From the NCBI GenBank assembly GCA_950022295.1, contig OX465598.1, forward strand, positions 93,038,001 through 93,102,000: a DNA stretch of 64,000 bases, in the 5' to 3' direction. This DNA comes from Bromus sterilis. Its lineage: Eukaryota; Streptophyta; Magnoliopsida; Poales; Poaceae. Of this stretch, positions 46,269-59,243 are shown piece by piece (within the stretch, counting starts at the first letter, position 1; each line of letters starts with the position of its first letter). Under the pieces are notes generated by a model that worked only from the letters and a program-made list of their open reading frames with translations, searched no databases and was not told the origin of the DNA. A program made the translations under genes and the position numbers.

Positions 46269-47669
46269 CATATCCCCCCCTTCAAAAGGCGTCGTCCTCA
46301 ACGCTCCACGGTCTGCCTCGTTAGCTGGAGTGGAATCTGCAAAATTGAAGTGATTGGTAACAACAAACTCAGCGCCAGGTTCTCTGAATAACAGTGGTTG
46401 CATTGAGTAATAGAGGTTGTTTCGAGTGACAGTATCTAATTCAGACTCTTGGACAAGTGATGATTCGATATGCGCTTCAATTGTCTGACGACACTCATTA
46501 ACAATGGAATGTGGAGACATAGGATGCAAATTGATTATCTTGCCCTGGAACTCCAAGTGATATGTATTGGCTCGACCATTGTGTTGCACAGAACGATCGT
46601 AGAGCCAAGGCCGACCCAACAACAAGTGACATATTGTCATAGGCACCACATTAAACTCAGTGGAATCCTTGTATGGCCCTATTTCGAAATTAACCCTTAC
46701 CATGTGGCTGACTTTCATCTCACCCTTGTCACTTAACCACTGAACATAATATGGATGAGGATGTGGTATATTTGCAGTTTTAGTTTGGCACACAACTCCT
46801 TGCTTGCTAAATTCCAGCAGCTACCTCCATCAATAATGAACTTGCAAGCCTTGTTCTGGCCAACTAAAGCTTTTGTGTGAAACAAATTGTAGCGCTGACT
46901 CTTAGCAATGGACAACATAGGAAGAGCACGCTGAGACACCACAATTATAGGAGCGGTTGTAGCAAAAGCATCACATGCATCATCAGCAGAAACAGTCGGT
47001 TCATCCTCATCATCACCGGTTTCATACCCTCTGGTTTCCTCATTAATGAACATAACCTTCCTGTTAGGACATTCTCTCTTGAAGTGCCCGGTGCGACCAC
47101 AACCGTGACAAATCATATCCCCATTGCGAGCTGTCGAGAAAGTAGACCCAACAGCACTAGCAAAAGGCTGCACCAGCTTCTTCGCATGAGATACCACGGA
47201 ATTAGTATCACGAGAATTGGAAGATTCAAGAGGTGTGGATGCCATGCTTGACGATGTGCGAGGAGAAAAATTGTTGCAACGAGAAGCTAACTGGATGTCT
47301 TCTGCCACTTGCAATTCAGCTTCTCATGATTGATGTAACAAATCCTCTATACCATGGTACTGATAATGCCGGACAATTCTCTTAATGTTGAAACTCAGAC
47401 CTGCCAAAAATCGCTGCATAGTCTGCTCAGGATCTTCTCGCACTCTAGCACGTTGCATTATTAACTCCATCTCCTTATAATACTCATCCACTGATAAAAC
47501 ACATTGCCTCAGATTCTACAACTTATCATATAAAGGACGCCTATAAGTACGAAGAACAAAACAGGTGATGTATCTCACGTAGCATCTCTCACCAAGACGT
47601 AATAGGCATATCATTAGCTTCACGCCGTGCGGAAACAAGACCATTCCACCAAAGCAAAGCATAACCATC
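46044..47669 (-). pseudogene. gag-protease of the chromovirus-like element, broken
   Basis: The gag C-terminal part (47669-47110) includes an M-Q-R-F-L-A-G-L segment. It is followed by a CCHC knuckle (CHGCGRTGHFKREC, about 47115-47070), an acidic spacer and a retropepsin-like domain with an IIDGGS active-site motif near 46840 (usual DSG/DTG) and an H-L-L-L-G-R-P-W motif near 46610. A frameshift lies near 46790, and stops occur near 47330 and 47500. After the protease the frame runs into the LTR and ends at 46044 without reaching a polymerase. Confidence 0.78.
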
Positions 47670-49181
47670 TGATACGTCCAAAACACATCTCTATTTTATA
47701 TCATAATTCGTCCTTATTCATTGATATATTTCACATTACGATGATGCTCTTATGTTGTTTTGGCTTGTTTTACACAGTTTACAACTTTCCGGTGCCGAAG
47801 CAGCAGACGCAGGATTCAACGGTAAAAAGTGCACGCTGAGTTGCTGAAGAAGAACACCTCCAAATTACCTGAAAATCTACGGGGGGTGTTTTTGGCAGGA
47901 TTGACGAAGACACGCAAAAGAGGGACCAAAGGGGGGCCACAGGGTGCCCAGGCGGCCACCTGGCGTGGCCCCCACCCTGGCCGCGCCAGGAGGGCGCCTG
48001 GAGCCCTGGGACCACCCCAGGATCCCCCTTTGGCCTATATACTCTTCGTCATCCGAAAACCCTAAAAAGATAAGATTTTACGGAGTTCCACCGCCGCTCC
48101 GTGGCGGAAACCTACAGAGAAGAAAAGGGCTCTCCGGCGGGCAGATTCCGCCGAGGAGATCACCTCACGGAAGGGGATATCATCACCCTCGTCATCACCA
48201 TCGTCACGGGCATCATCGAGATCATCGTCGACATCATCCCCAACATCAGCACCATCTTCATCTTCATCCAATCTCATCTCACAATTGCAACTTGCATAGT
48301 AACTCGTACTATCTATCCTCTCTACTCTACCGGTGTTGATTACTACCTTGTGGTGAATGCTATTGAGTTTTGATGGAGAAGTATCATTATGACCAGATTG
48401 TTTACCACCTATTTATCAGCTCTGATCATGATCTCTTGTATGTCTTGTGAGTAGTTACTTTAGTTCTTGCGGACATGGGAGAAGTCTTGTTGTTAGTAGT
48501 CATATGATGTTGAAGTAATATGTGTTGTTTGATATTTAAGTTGTGTTGTTATTTTCCTAGTGGTGTTGTGTAAGTCGAACACTCAACATTTCGCCTTATT
48601 AAGGACCTAGGGGAATACATTGTGTATAAAGAATGCTTACGGTGGGTTGCCGGAGTGACAGAAACCTGAACCCCAGTTTGCACTCTTTTGCACAAGGGAA
48701 TAATGGATCCTTGATCTTATTGCTGTGGTTAGGCTTTGCCTTAATTTCTATCTTGTATTTGCGGATGCTTGCAAGATGTTTAATCATAATAGTGCACTTA
48801 TCTTAGTCTAGACGGTGTGCTAGCATAGATCCACCCACTCAACACTTATCAACACAAAACATGTTATCAATGCGGAATATGGCGAAATCGCATGACTACC
48901 TCTCCATGTGTCCTCAAGAACGCTTTAGTATTTATAAGTTCACTTGCCAGGCTTATCCTTTTCTCAAAAGGATTGGGCCACCTTCTGCTCCTCAGCACCA
49001 TTTACTTTGCTTGCTTTTATCTTATTGTTGCTTATACCGAAAACCCATAAAAAGTTATCTTTCAGTGCTTGCAGTTATGCCTTGTCCAAAATCACTTATC
49101 AATACATTTCGCTCCTCGTTGGGTTCGACACTCTTACTTATCGAAATGCTGCAATAGATCCCTTACGGTTGTGGGTCATCA
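47670..49181 (+). repeat. 5' LTR of the Sabrina-like element, 1512 bp
   Basis: The ends TGAT/ATCA are typical of the Athila lineage. A TATA box (CTATATACT) is near 48035. An ATC-rich stretch (48178-48280) encodes a spurious Ile/Thr-rich ORF and is part of the LTR. Confidence 0.88.
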
Positions 49182-49193
49182 AGTACCATTTTC

Positions 49194-49211
49194 TGGCGCC
49201 GTTGCCGGGGA
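49194..49211 (+). other. primer-binding site, tRNA-Asp type
   Basis: TGGCGCCGTTGCCGGGGA lies 12 bp after the LTR end. It is the usual Athila-lineage primer site and differs from the Met-type sites elsewhere in the window. Confidence 0.85.
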
Positions 49212-49293
49212 GCATAGCGCTATTGGTAAGTGAAGCTGGTAAGGAAATTTTTATATTGTTGTTTTTATTTTACTGTTGCTGCTCTTTGTCCAT

Positions 49294-50232
49294 ATGGACA
49301 ACCTAGCTATTGGATCGTTGCTTACGGGGAAACGCCCCACATCTGTGGTGGTTGTTCCTCCCCCTACTAAAATTTTGCCTTATAAAATACCAGCTAGTAT
49401 TATCGATTGTGTTTTGGCTAATTTTTATGAAGGAGACAGACATCCCAGTGAACACTTGCTATATTTCTCACAACTATGTTCACTATTTAAGCTTGCAGGT
49501 GTATCAATGGAGTTTTTCATGAGGAAATTGTTCTCCATATCGCTTATAGATAAAGCTTCAGATTGGTATAAGCTTCTCGATAACTCTCATTTGCTTAATT
49601 GGCAAGAGCTTATGTCTCTCTTTTATACCAAGTTTTATCCTCTTCATGAAATTCATTGAGACAGAAACTACATCTATAACTTTAGGTCTCGTGACGGAGA
49701 AAGCATCGCTCAAGCTTGGGGGAGATTGAAATCCCTATTACTCAAATGTCCTATTCATGAGATCCCCAAGGAAATTATACTTACAAATTTTTATGCTAGA
49801 CTTTCTTGTCATGATAAGGAGATGTTGGATGCCTCCTCTAGTGGGGTATTTCAGACGAAAAGCGTTGAAGAAAGATGGGATCTCATTGAAAGGATCCAGA
49901 GGAATACCGAAGATTGGGAAATAGATAAAGGTATTGAACCCACTATAAATTATGAGCATGATTATATAGAGAGCTATGTGAAAACTGATTACTTTAATAC
50001 CTTTTGCTCTAAGATTGGTCTTGATTCCCACCTAATGATTGATTTCTGTAAGGACTTTGCCTCTCATATTGACTCTTCTAAGAAGAAGAAGGATCAACAT
50101 CATAAACCCTTCAAAGAATTACCTATTGATATTCATATTGCTGACCCTATTTTGCCTGCAGTTATATATGAAAAAAATCCCTTTTCCCGCAAGGATAAGG
50201 GATCACTCTTTTGTGACAGGCATATTGAATAA
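49294..50232 (+). pseudogene. gag: gag of the Sabrina-like element, one internal stop
   Basis: The ATG at 49294 opens a 312-codon frame with one in-frame TGA at 49657-49659, probably a CGA codon that lost its CpG cytosine. A retrotransposon gag domain is visible (SDWYKLL...W-Q-E-L...F-Y-x-K-F-Y-P, then an AQAWGRLKSL helix). The frame ends at a TAA near 50230, and the pol frame is offset by one base from there, so a frameshift separates gag from pol. Confidence 0.85.
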
Positions 50233-53132
50233 AAGTGAGAGAAGAATTGATGAGCCTGAGGACCGTATCAAGATCGATCCTCCAGTTGCATTGGTTAAGG
50301 ATCTTGTTACTAATGATGCTTTAGATTCCAATATAAATTTTTGTGCTGTTTCCACTAACCTTGTCACAGCCTAGAATAAAGGCCCAATTTCAGGTACTCC
50401 AGTAGTATCTGTTAAAATAGGAGATCAAAATTATTATGGGCTATGCGATTTGGGATCGAGTGCTAGTGCTATCCCGTATTCACTTTATCAAGAGATCATG
50501 GGTGAGATTTCACCTTGTGAACTTGAAGAAGTTGATGTTACTATTCATCTTGCAAACAGAGCAACTATCTCTCTTATCGGAATTGTGAGAGACGTTGAAG
50601 TCTTATGCGGAAAGGTAAAACATCCTACCGACTTTCTAGTACTTGGTTCAGTAAGGGATAATTTTTGTCCTATTATTTTCGGTAGACCTTTTCTCAGAAC
50701 TTGTGGAGCTATAATAGATTGCAAGAAAGGTAAAGTTTCTGTTGAATTCAATGGTGAGCCATACGAATTTAACTTTTCTAAGTTCTCTAAGAAGGCTCGT
50801 GGTACTAATTTGCCTAGTAACGATAAGATTATTGAAGATATTTCTTCCATTGCTATTCCTCCTAATGATCCTTTGCAGCAATATATGGAGGAACACGAGA
50901 GTGATTTGCATATGCAGGAGAGAAATGAGCTGGATGAAATATTCTTGAGACAACCTGCTATCCTAATGCACAACCTTCCAGTTGAGCCTTTGGGAATTTT
51001 ATCGAAACCAAAAGAAGATCCAGTGTCTGATCTTAAACCTCTTCCTGATACGCTCAAATATGCTTATTTAGATGAAAAGTAAGTATATCACGTTATTATC
51101 AATTCTAACCTTTCAGGGTATGAAGAAGAGCGGCTATTGGAAGTACCTCGCAAACATCGAGGTGCAATTGGCTACACCCTTGATGACCTTAAGGGGATTA
51201 GTACATCCATTGGTCAACATACCATCAACCTTGAGCCTGATGCTAAACCAGTTGTTGATCATCAATGACGGTTGAATCCGAAAATGATGGATGTTGTAAG
51301 GACTGAGATTCTCAAGCTTCTAGCCACAGGTATTATCTACCCTATAGCTGATAGTAAGTGGGTAAGCCCGGTTCATTGTGTTCCAAAGAAAGGAGGTACA
51401 ACTGTGGTTCCTAATGATAAGAATGAACTAATACCTCAGAGAATTATAATTGGATATAGAATGTGTATTGATTACAGGAAGCTGAACAAGGAAACCAGGA
51501 AGGACCACTACCCGTTGCCGTTCATCGACCAAATGCTTGAAAGGTTATCCAAAAATACTCACTTTTCTTATCTTGATGGTTATTCTGGCTTCTCTCAAAT
51601 TCATGTTAACACTGCTGATCAAGAGAAGACCACTTTTACTTGTCCCTATGGTACTTATTCTTACAGGCGTATGCCTTTTGGTTTATGTAATGCCCCTGCT
51701 ACTTTTCAAATGTGTATATCTGCTATCTTTCATGGTTTTTGTGAAGAAATTGTGGAGGTATTCATGGACGATTTCTCCGTCTTTGGAACCTCTTTTGACC
51801 ATTGTCTCCACAACCTTAATAAAGTTTTGCAGAGATGTGAGGAGACAAATTTGGTGCTTAACTGGGAGAAGTGCCACTTTATGGTCAACGAGGGAATTGT
51901 TCTTGGCCACAAGATTTCCGAGAGGGTAATCGAGGTGGACATGCCAAGATCGAAGCAATTGAAAGGATGCCCTATCCAAGGGATATCATAGGTATTCGTA
52001 GTTTTCTCGGTCATGCTGGTTTCTATAGAAGATTTATTAAAGACTTTTCTAAGACTTCAAGTCCCCTCACTAATCTTCTCCAGAAGGATGTTCCTTTTGT
52101 TTTTGATGAAGATTGTAAGTAAGCCTTCCAAGTTCTTAAGAAAGCTTTAATAACCGCTCCTATAGCACGACCACCTGATTGGAATTTACCTTTTGAAATT
52201 ATGTGTGATGCTAGTGATTTTGCTGTTGGATCTGTTTTAGGGCAAATGGTTGATAAGAAATTGAATGTTATATATTATGCTAGCAAAACCCTTGATAGTG
52301 TTCAAAAGAATTATGCTACTACTGAGAAGGAATTCTTAGCAGTAGTGTTTGCTTGTGATAAGTTTAGGCAGTATATTGTTGATTGTAAGATTATTATTCA
52401 TACTGACCATGCTGCCATTAAGTATCTTATGGAGAAGAAGGATGCCAAACCCAGACTCATCGGATGGGTACTACTTATTCAAGAATTTTATTTGCAGATT
52501 GTCGATAGGAAAGGAGCAGACAATCCGGTGGCGGATAATCTTTCAAGGATGGAAGATATACCGTATGATCCCATTCCAGTCAACGACAGTTTTCCAGACG
52601 AACAACTAGCTTTTGTAAAAGTACAATCTCTCTCTGATCCTTGGTTTGCAGATTATGCTAACTTTATCGTTGCAAAGTTTTTGCCTCCAGGTTTAACATT
52701 TCAGGAAAGGAAGAAGTTCTTCCACGATTTGAGGCATTACTTTTGGGATGACCCACATCTTTTCAATGAAGGTCCAGATGGGATCGTGAGGAGATGCATA
52801 CCGGAACACAAGCAGAAGGACATTCTCAGACAATGTCACGATAGTCCATATGGAGGACATCATGCCGGTGAGAGGACCACACATAAGGTTCTTCAATCAG
52901 GTTTCTATTGTCCTACTCTCTTTAAGGATGCTAGAAATTATGTCTTATGCTGTGATAAGTGTCAGAGAGTTGGTAATATTATTAGAAGGAATGAGATGCC
53001 TATGAATTACTCTCTAGTGATTGATCCTTTTGATTGGTGGGGTTTTGATTTTATGGTTCCTTTTCCTCCCTCGCACAAGTACACTCACATTTTAGTTGTT
53101 GTTGATTATGTAACCAAGTGGGTAGAGGCAAT
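50233..53132 (+). pseudogene. pol: pol of the Sabrina-like element (protease-RT-RNase H-integrase), broken and truncated
   Basis: Protease has D-L-G-S-S-A-S-A-I-P near 50450 and I-I-F-G-R-P-F near 50680. Reverse transcriptase spans about 51290-51930 with the FMDD catalytic box at 51761-51772. RNase H starts FEIMCDASD at 52195. The integrase has an H-H/C-C zinc region (52838-52965) and the first catalytic Asp near 53045. Breaks: TAG at 50372, TAA at 51081, TGA at 51267, a 1-bp loss near 51938 and TAA at 52120. The last 300 codons are open until the LTR insertion at 53133 removes the rest of the integrase. Confidence 0.9.
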
Positions 53133-53462
53133 TGATGGCTTCTCGCCCCTCGTTGGTTACCCCAAGTGGAAGGCGTGAGATGCAGTGCAGTAGCAAGTTT
53201 CCCTCAGTGAAGATACCAAGGTTGTCGGACCAGTAGGACTCAGGAGATGCAAGTAGGTGGTAAAGTGAACAAGGCACCGTTTACGATATTGCTAAGTTCA
53301 CCTGGACCTGCACACAGATACAAATAACTTTCCTCCCAACGAGTACAAAGGAGCTGTCAATTCCTCCGGCCTTGTTGTTTACAAAGGATAAAATGAAAGA
53401 GATAATAATGATAGTGATAGCAACGGAAAAGTAAAGACTGAAAGTAAATTGGTAGTGTGAAC
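53133..53462 (-). repeat. LTR of the second Athila-like element, left piece
   Basis: These are the first 330 bp (plus-strand view) of a 1653-bp LTR that continues at 61941. The copia target duplication TGAAC forms its last five bases. Confidence 0.88.
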
Positions 53463-55180
53463 TGTTGGGATACGGGGCAGAAAACACAAATTTTTCACAC
53501 CTACGGTACCCGAACCCAAGATCTATGCTATGGCGATGTAAGGTAACGGAGGGAATCGGTGTTCATACCTTTGAAGACCGAAAGAGGGAAACGTTCTTAC
53601 GAACGTGGTTGGCGTAGACTCAGAACTACGACCTCCCTGTCGTGTAGAAGACCACCACCGGCGAGGATGACTCCCGGTAAACCTCCAGCGACGAAGCAGC
53701 ACCACAGGTGTAGTGCCTCGAAGAGATTATACACGTACGGTACAATCGATGTTCCTCCTGGGCTCCGAACCAGGCGAACAGCGGAAGAAAGACGGCTACG
53801 GATCCCGACTCCGGCAGAGCGACGGCCTGCCTTATGGTGGAGAACTCCAATCCTGGTGCAGACTCCTAACAAGGGGAGTCCACTTCCGGAAATGGAGAAG
53901 GAAGAAGAAGGAGATTCAAGTTCTATGGAAAAAGGGGGGGGTCTACCCCTCCTTATATAGGCCAAGGGGGGGTGTGATCCTCCTTCCCTCCCCCATGTGG
54001 GACTAAACCCCCAAGGGGGGGGGAGTGCGCCGGCCATAGGGGGGGGGATAGGCCCCACCCTTGGCGCCAAGCCCAAGGGGGGGAACCCCCTCCTCCCCTA
54101 ATGGGCCCCAAGGGCCCATATAGCCTTTTTCCATTATTTTTAATTATTTAATAAGTTTTAAATATTTAATTCAGATAATTAAATAATAAAAACATTATTA
54201 AAACAATTAAACTTTATTTTGAACTATTCAAAATGTCCGGAAACTATTCCGTCCTCCTCCGGAACTATTCCGGTGATTTCTCCTATTTCACCGATTGATC
54301 CCGTAACTGTCCTATGCATCGATTGCCCTTAAGTGTAACACCCTAACGGTCCGGGAAACAGCAGACATGGTCGAGACTCTTCTAATTGACCAATGACTAG
54401 TCAGGTGGACCTGGTTACAATCCTTGACAGCCCCTGCGCTTCCATCGAATGAGCTTCGATCGCTTTTGGAAACCGTTAACGATACGACGTAATCCCTTTG
54501 TGTTGCGGTACTTTGTTTGTCCGAGGTTTGATCGTCGGTATCCCACATACCGTGTTCACATCTCGTTCACAACAAACAACTTTTCTCGTCCATGATCATT
54601 GCACCTCTTGTGACCTAGTCACGTCCTTGCAAGGTGTTGATGCAATATCACCGAGTGGGCCCAGAGTACCTGTCCTGTCACAAGGACCGACAAATCCCGC
54701 TTTGATCTATTAACATACTCATCAAACATCTATTTCGGAATACCCAAAGTGCTCCGTTATAGCCAACATATTTCAGTTAGGCGGTGGGATACAAATCAAA
54801 GTCTCCTCATAGATCGTGATTACGTATGATCATTACGGTCTAAGGACTAAGCCATACGTTACAAAGTCATAGCAACGCTGAACTATGTGACTCGATCACA
54901 TTGCAATACTTTAGGTGGGTGTCTGTCCATCAAATCATTCCCCTTAATGATATGACCTCATTGTCAATGGACTTAAGTGTCGCCATGATCAGGAAAGCTT
55001 GATCAATCAATTGCCCAATGAGATAGTTTACCCGAGTTAAACTACGGACCATGTTTTATACTACACCTCTATCAGTATTTCCAAGTAATACAGTTATAGC
55101 ACAGTATAAAACGTATTATGAACAAAACGGATATGTAACAAATATCTTTATTAATTTGTCTCTAGGGCACATATCCAACA
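53463..55180 (-). repeat. 3' LTR of the copia element, 1718 bp
   Basis: The ends are TGTTGG...CCAACA. Several C/G runs (53935-54080) differ in length from the partner LTR. AT-rich DNA follows at 54120-54230. Confidence 0.95.
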
Positions 55181-55193
55181 GTCTCCCACTTGC
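55181..55193 (-). other. polypurine tract of the copia element
   Basis: The minus strand reads CAAGTGGGAGAC directly before the LTR start, the conserved form in Angela/BARE elements. Confidence 0.85.
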
Positions 55194-55211
55194 ACTAGAG
55201 TAAAAATTACA

Positions 55212-58200
55212 CTAGTTTACATCAGGTATGTATCTAACACCAATGGTCTCTCGGTGTTCTTCAAACTTGCCCTGTGGGAGAGGTTTAGTCATCAGGTTTG
55301 CTGCGTTCAGATCCGTATGTATCTTGTGAATCCTAGTGTGTCCATCCCTGACGTAGTCTCGCGTCACATGGAACTTTCGGAGGATGTGCTTGGTTGTAGA
55401 GTGAGTTCTTGGCTCCTTCGCGTTAGCAATGGCACCCGTGTTGTCGCAGAAGATTCCCACGGGGTCAGTGCAACTGGGAAAGACGCCAAGCTCGATCACG
55501 AACTTCTTCAGCCACAGCGCCTCGTTTGACGCTTCGCAAGCGGCAATATACTCCGACTCCATTGAAGATTGAGCGACGACTGACTGTTTGCCGCTCCTCC
55601 AGCTAATCGCGCCACCGTTCAACATGAAAACATATCCCGTCTGGGATTTCGAGTCATCTAGGTCTGAGCAGAGGCTTGCGTCAACGTAACCCTTTACGGT
55701 GAGCTCCTCATCAACTCCTCCATAAACGAGAAAGAGATCCTTGGTTCTTCTCAAGTACTTAAGGATGTTCTTTACTGCTGTCCAGTGAGCCATTCCCGGA
55801 TTACTCTGGTAGCGATTAGTCATACTAATGGCCAACGCTAAATCCGGTCTGGTACATAACATAGCATACATGAGAGAACCTATGGCTGAGGCATAGGGCT
55901 TTGAGGACATTTCCTCTTTCTCTTTAGCTGTGGTCAGGCATGGAGTCACGCTTAATTTGACACCTTTTATAACTGGCAAGAGGCCTCTCTTGGAGTTATC
56001 CATACTGAACCTTTTCAATATCTTGTCAATATAAGTGTTCTGACTCAAGGCCAACCGTCGATTAGGTCTATCTCTATAGATCTTAATCCCCAGTATGTAC
56101 GTAGCTTCACCTAGGTCCTTCATGGAAAATTGTCCATTCAGATATTCCTTCACTTCCTCTAAGAATTTCTTATCGTTCCCTATTAGTAATATGTCATCTA
56201 CATATAACACAAGGAATGCTACAGAGCTCCCACTCAATTTCTTATAGACGCAGAACTCTTCGACGTTTTGGACAAATCCAAAAGCTTTAATGACCTCATC
56301 AAATCGAAGATTCCAGCTCCGAGATGCTTGCTTCAACCCATAGATGGACCGTTGAAGCTTGCAAACCTTACCAGCGTTCCTTGGATTGACAAACCCCTCT
56401 GGTTGCATCATATAAAACTCTTCCTCAATGTTGCCATTTAGGAATGCAGTTTTCACATCCATCTGCCACATCTCGTAATCATGATATGCAGCTATTGCTA
56501 GTAGGATCCGAATAGACTTTATCATCGCTACAGGAGAGAACGTCTCCTCGTAGTCAACTCCTTGAATTTGTCGGAAACCCTTCGCGACAAGTCGAGCTTT
56601 GTAGACAGATACGTTTCCGTCTGCGTCAGTCTTTTTCTTGAAAATCCATTTATTCTCGACGGCCTTGCGGTCCTCGGGAATATCCACCAAAGTCCATACT
56701 TTGTTGGTGTACATGGAGTCTATTTCGGATTTCATGGCTTCAAGCCATTTCTCGGACTCGGGTCTCTCCATTGCTTCTTTGTAACTCGTAGGTTCATCCG
56801 ACTCATCAGCCGAGATTGCATTCACAAGCTGTCCGTAAAACTCAGTAGGTTGACGGACTCTTGATGACCTACGGGGCATAAAAGGTTCCTCTTCATTCTC
56901 ATCATGATCATCATTAATGTCATGATCGTTATGAATGTCGTTCTGGCCATTCTCTTCAACTCCCACTGTGGAAGATGGTTCCAGAACAAATTCCGTAGCC
57001 ATTTCTTCCAATTGGAGTGATTGGTCAGTCACTTCATCGAGGTCTATTTTCCTCCCACTCAACTCTTTCGCGAGAAACTCTTTCTCAAGAAAGTGTCCCG
57101 TCTTGGCAACAAACGTTTTGCTGTCAGACTTGTTGTAGAAGGTGTATCCACAAGTTTCCTTGGGATAGCCCACAAAGATGCACTTATCCGCCTTGGATTC
57201 AAGTTTGTCAGGCTATAGTTTCCTAACATAAGCCTCACAACCCCAAATCTTCAGGTGAGACAACTCAGGTTTAGTGCCATGCCATTCTTCAAATGGTGTT
57301 GTCTTTACGGATTTGGATGGTGCCCTATTAAGAATATGAATGGCAGTTTCTAATGCATACCCCCAGAATGACACAGGCAAATCAGTATGAGACATCATCG
57401 ATCGTACACTATCCAATAGGGTTCGATTACGTCGCTCAGCCACACCGTTTCTCTGAGGTGTGCCTGCCGGCGTAAGCTGTGGTACTATGCCACAAGACTT
57501 CAGATGATTGCCAAACTCGTGACTCAAATACTCGCCACCTCGATCCGATCGAAGGTGCTTGATTTTTCTTCCGAGTTGATTTTCGACCTCATTCTGAAAT
57601 TCCTTGAACTTTTCAAAGGTTTCAGACTTGTGCTTCATCAAGTAAATATACCCATATCTACTCAAGTCATCAGTAAAGGTCACGAAGTAACGAAGACCAT
57701 TGCGAGTGGGGACGTTCATGGGTCCACATACATCCGTGTGTATGATCCCCAATAAGACATCCGCACGCTCCATTACACCATTGAATGGAGTCCTTGTCAT
57801 TTTGCCCATGAGGCATTGTTCACATGTATCAAGGGATCCAAAATCCAATGACTCAAGAAGTCCATCCTTATGGAGCTTCTCCATGCGTTTTATACCAATA
57901 TGACCAAGTCGGCAATGCCACATCATCATGTGATCTTCATTATTCTTCAATCTTTTGGCCTCAATATTGTTAATGTGACACACGTCACCATCGAGATTAA
58001 GTACGAATAAACCATGCAACTCCGGTGCGTGAACATAAAACATATCATCCTTATAAATCGAACAACCAATTGTATCAGACTTAAAAGAATAGTGGTCTCG
58101 CATTAAGCAAGAGCCACTCACGATGTTCACACTCAACGTGGGTACATAGTAGCATTTATTCAGAACTAAAACCAATCCCGAAGGGAGACTAAGATGCATC

Positions 58201-59243
58201 GTGCCGACCGCCAAGACTTCAATCTGGCAGCCATTCCCCACGCACATCGTCACTTCATCCTTGACCAAGCGTCTCCTATTCCTTAGTCCCTGAATGGAAT
58301 TAGAAATATGAGCGACAGACCCTGTATCAAATATCCAGGATGTGTTCCCGGCGCTTGTCAAGAGAAGATCAACAATATGTATATCAAATATACCTTCATC
58401 TCTCTTGGCGACCTTGCCAGCCTTCTTGTCCTTTAGGTACTTGGGACAGTTGCTTTTCCAGTGACCTTCACCCTTGCAGTAGAAGCACTCCACTCCGAGT
58501 TTAGGCTTGGGTGCCTTGGGAGGAGCGGCAACTGACTTGCCATCCCTCCTAGGGCCACCTCTCTTGGCCTTCTCCCGCCTGCTTGACTTCTTGAAGTCAA
58601 CGGTCTTGTTGACCATGAAGACGGCGTGCTCCTTCTTGATCTCAACCTCAGCGCTCTTTAGCATGGCGAACAACTCAGAAGGGGTTTTGGTCATCCCCTG
58701 CATGTTGTAGTTCAGCACAAAGCCTTTGTAGCTAGGGGGAAGCGACTGCAACACCCTATCAACAGCAAGTTCATCTGGAATCTGACATTCCAGAGCATTC
58801 AAGCGCTGAACGTAGCCAGACATTTTGACTGCGTGCTCACTCACGCTGCCGTGCTCGTCCATCTTTGCTGAGAAGAAGGCTTCAGAAGCCTCGTACCGTT
58901 CAGCCCTGGCTTGAGGTGCGAAGACCTCCTTGAGGTCGGTGATAATCTCATATGCACCCATCCTCTCAAAGCGTTTCTGCAGCTCAGCCTCCATGGAGTA
59001 GAGCATGCCACTCTAGACAAGGTTGTAATCATCAGTCCTGGAGAGATATACATTCTTCTCGTCCTGACTGGCATCATCTGCTGGTGCGTCACCTAACGCG
59101 TCCTCTAGTACGTATGCCATTTTGAGGGGAACGAGGAGAATCCTCAGGGTGCGGAACCAGTTGGTGAAGTTTGTCCCATCTGTTTTTAGCTTATCTTTCT
59201 CTAGGAATGATCCTAAGTTGAACGAGGGGCGTGGTGCTGCCAT
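55212..59243 (-). pseudogene. gag-pol: copia gag-pol polyprotein with two TAG stops
   Basis: One frame of 1343 codons runs from the ATG at 59243 to the stop at 55212, interrupted only by TAG at 59015-59013 and 57215-57213, both likely CAG-to-TAG changes. In order it shows gag (59243-58520), a CCHC knuckle (C-F-Y-C-x4-H-x4-C, near 58490-58450), protease with WIFDTGS (about 58340-58318), a GAG-pre-integrase zinc motif (near 57920-57790), the integrase core (57790-57290, ending NGVAERRNRTLLD), reverse transcriptase with YVDD (56204-56193) and RNase H (about 55650-55300). All catalytic motifs I looked for are intact, so the copy is young but cannot make the full polyprotein without read-through. 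Confidence 0.93.

Larger units (their letters stand above)
45716..47669 (-). mobile_element. chromovirus-like gypsy fragment: gag-protease plus 3' LTR
   Basis: A minus-strand gag-protease (47669-46300) is followed by a polypurine-type tract and an LTR part (46268 to about 45716). Reverse transcriptase, RNase H and integrase are missing between protease and LTR, so it is an internally deleted or non-autonomous copy. Its 5' part is cut at 47669 by the Sabrina-like LTR. The left border with the Athila-like element is approximate. Confidence 0.65.
47670..53132 (+). mobile_element. Athila/Sabrina-like Ty3/gypsy element, 3' part cut off
   Basis: The plus-strand order is LTR (47670-49181), primer site (49194-49211), gag, protease, reverse transcriptase, RNase H and integrase. 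The integrase is truncated at 53132 by another LTR element. The LTR starts TGATACGTCC and ends GTCATCA. It interrupts the chromovirus-like gag at 47669 (the bases before it are CCATC). The 3' LTR lies outside the window. Confidence 0.9.

Noticed and set aside
48101..48373. Ile/Thr-rich 90-codon ORF
   Set aside because: It is the ATC-rich segment of the Sabrina-like LTR, a low-complexity artefact.
53559..53960. 133-codon ORF, duplicated at 60310-60729
   Set aside because: It lies in both copia LTRs and has low-complexity content; it is not part of gag-pol.
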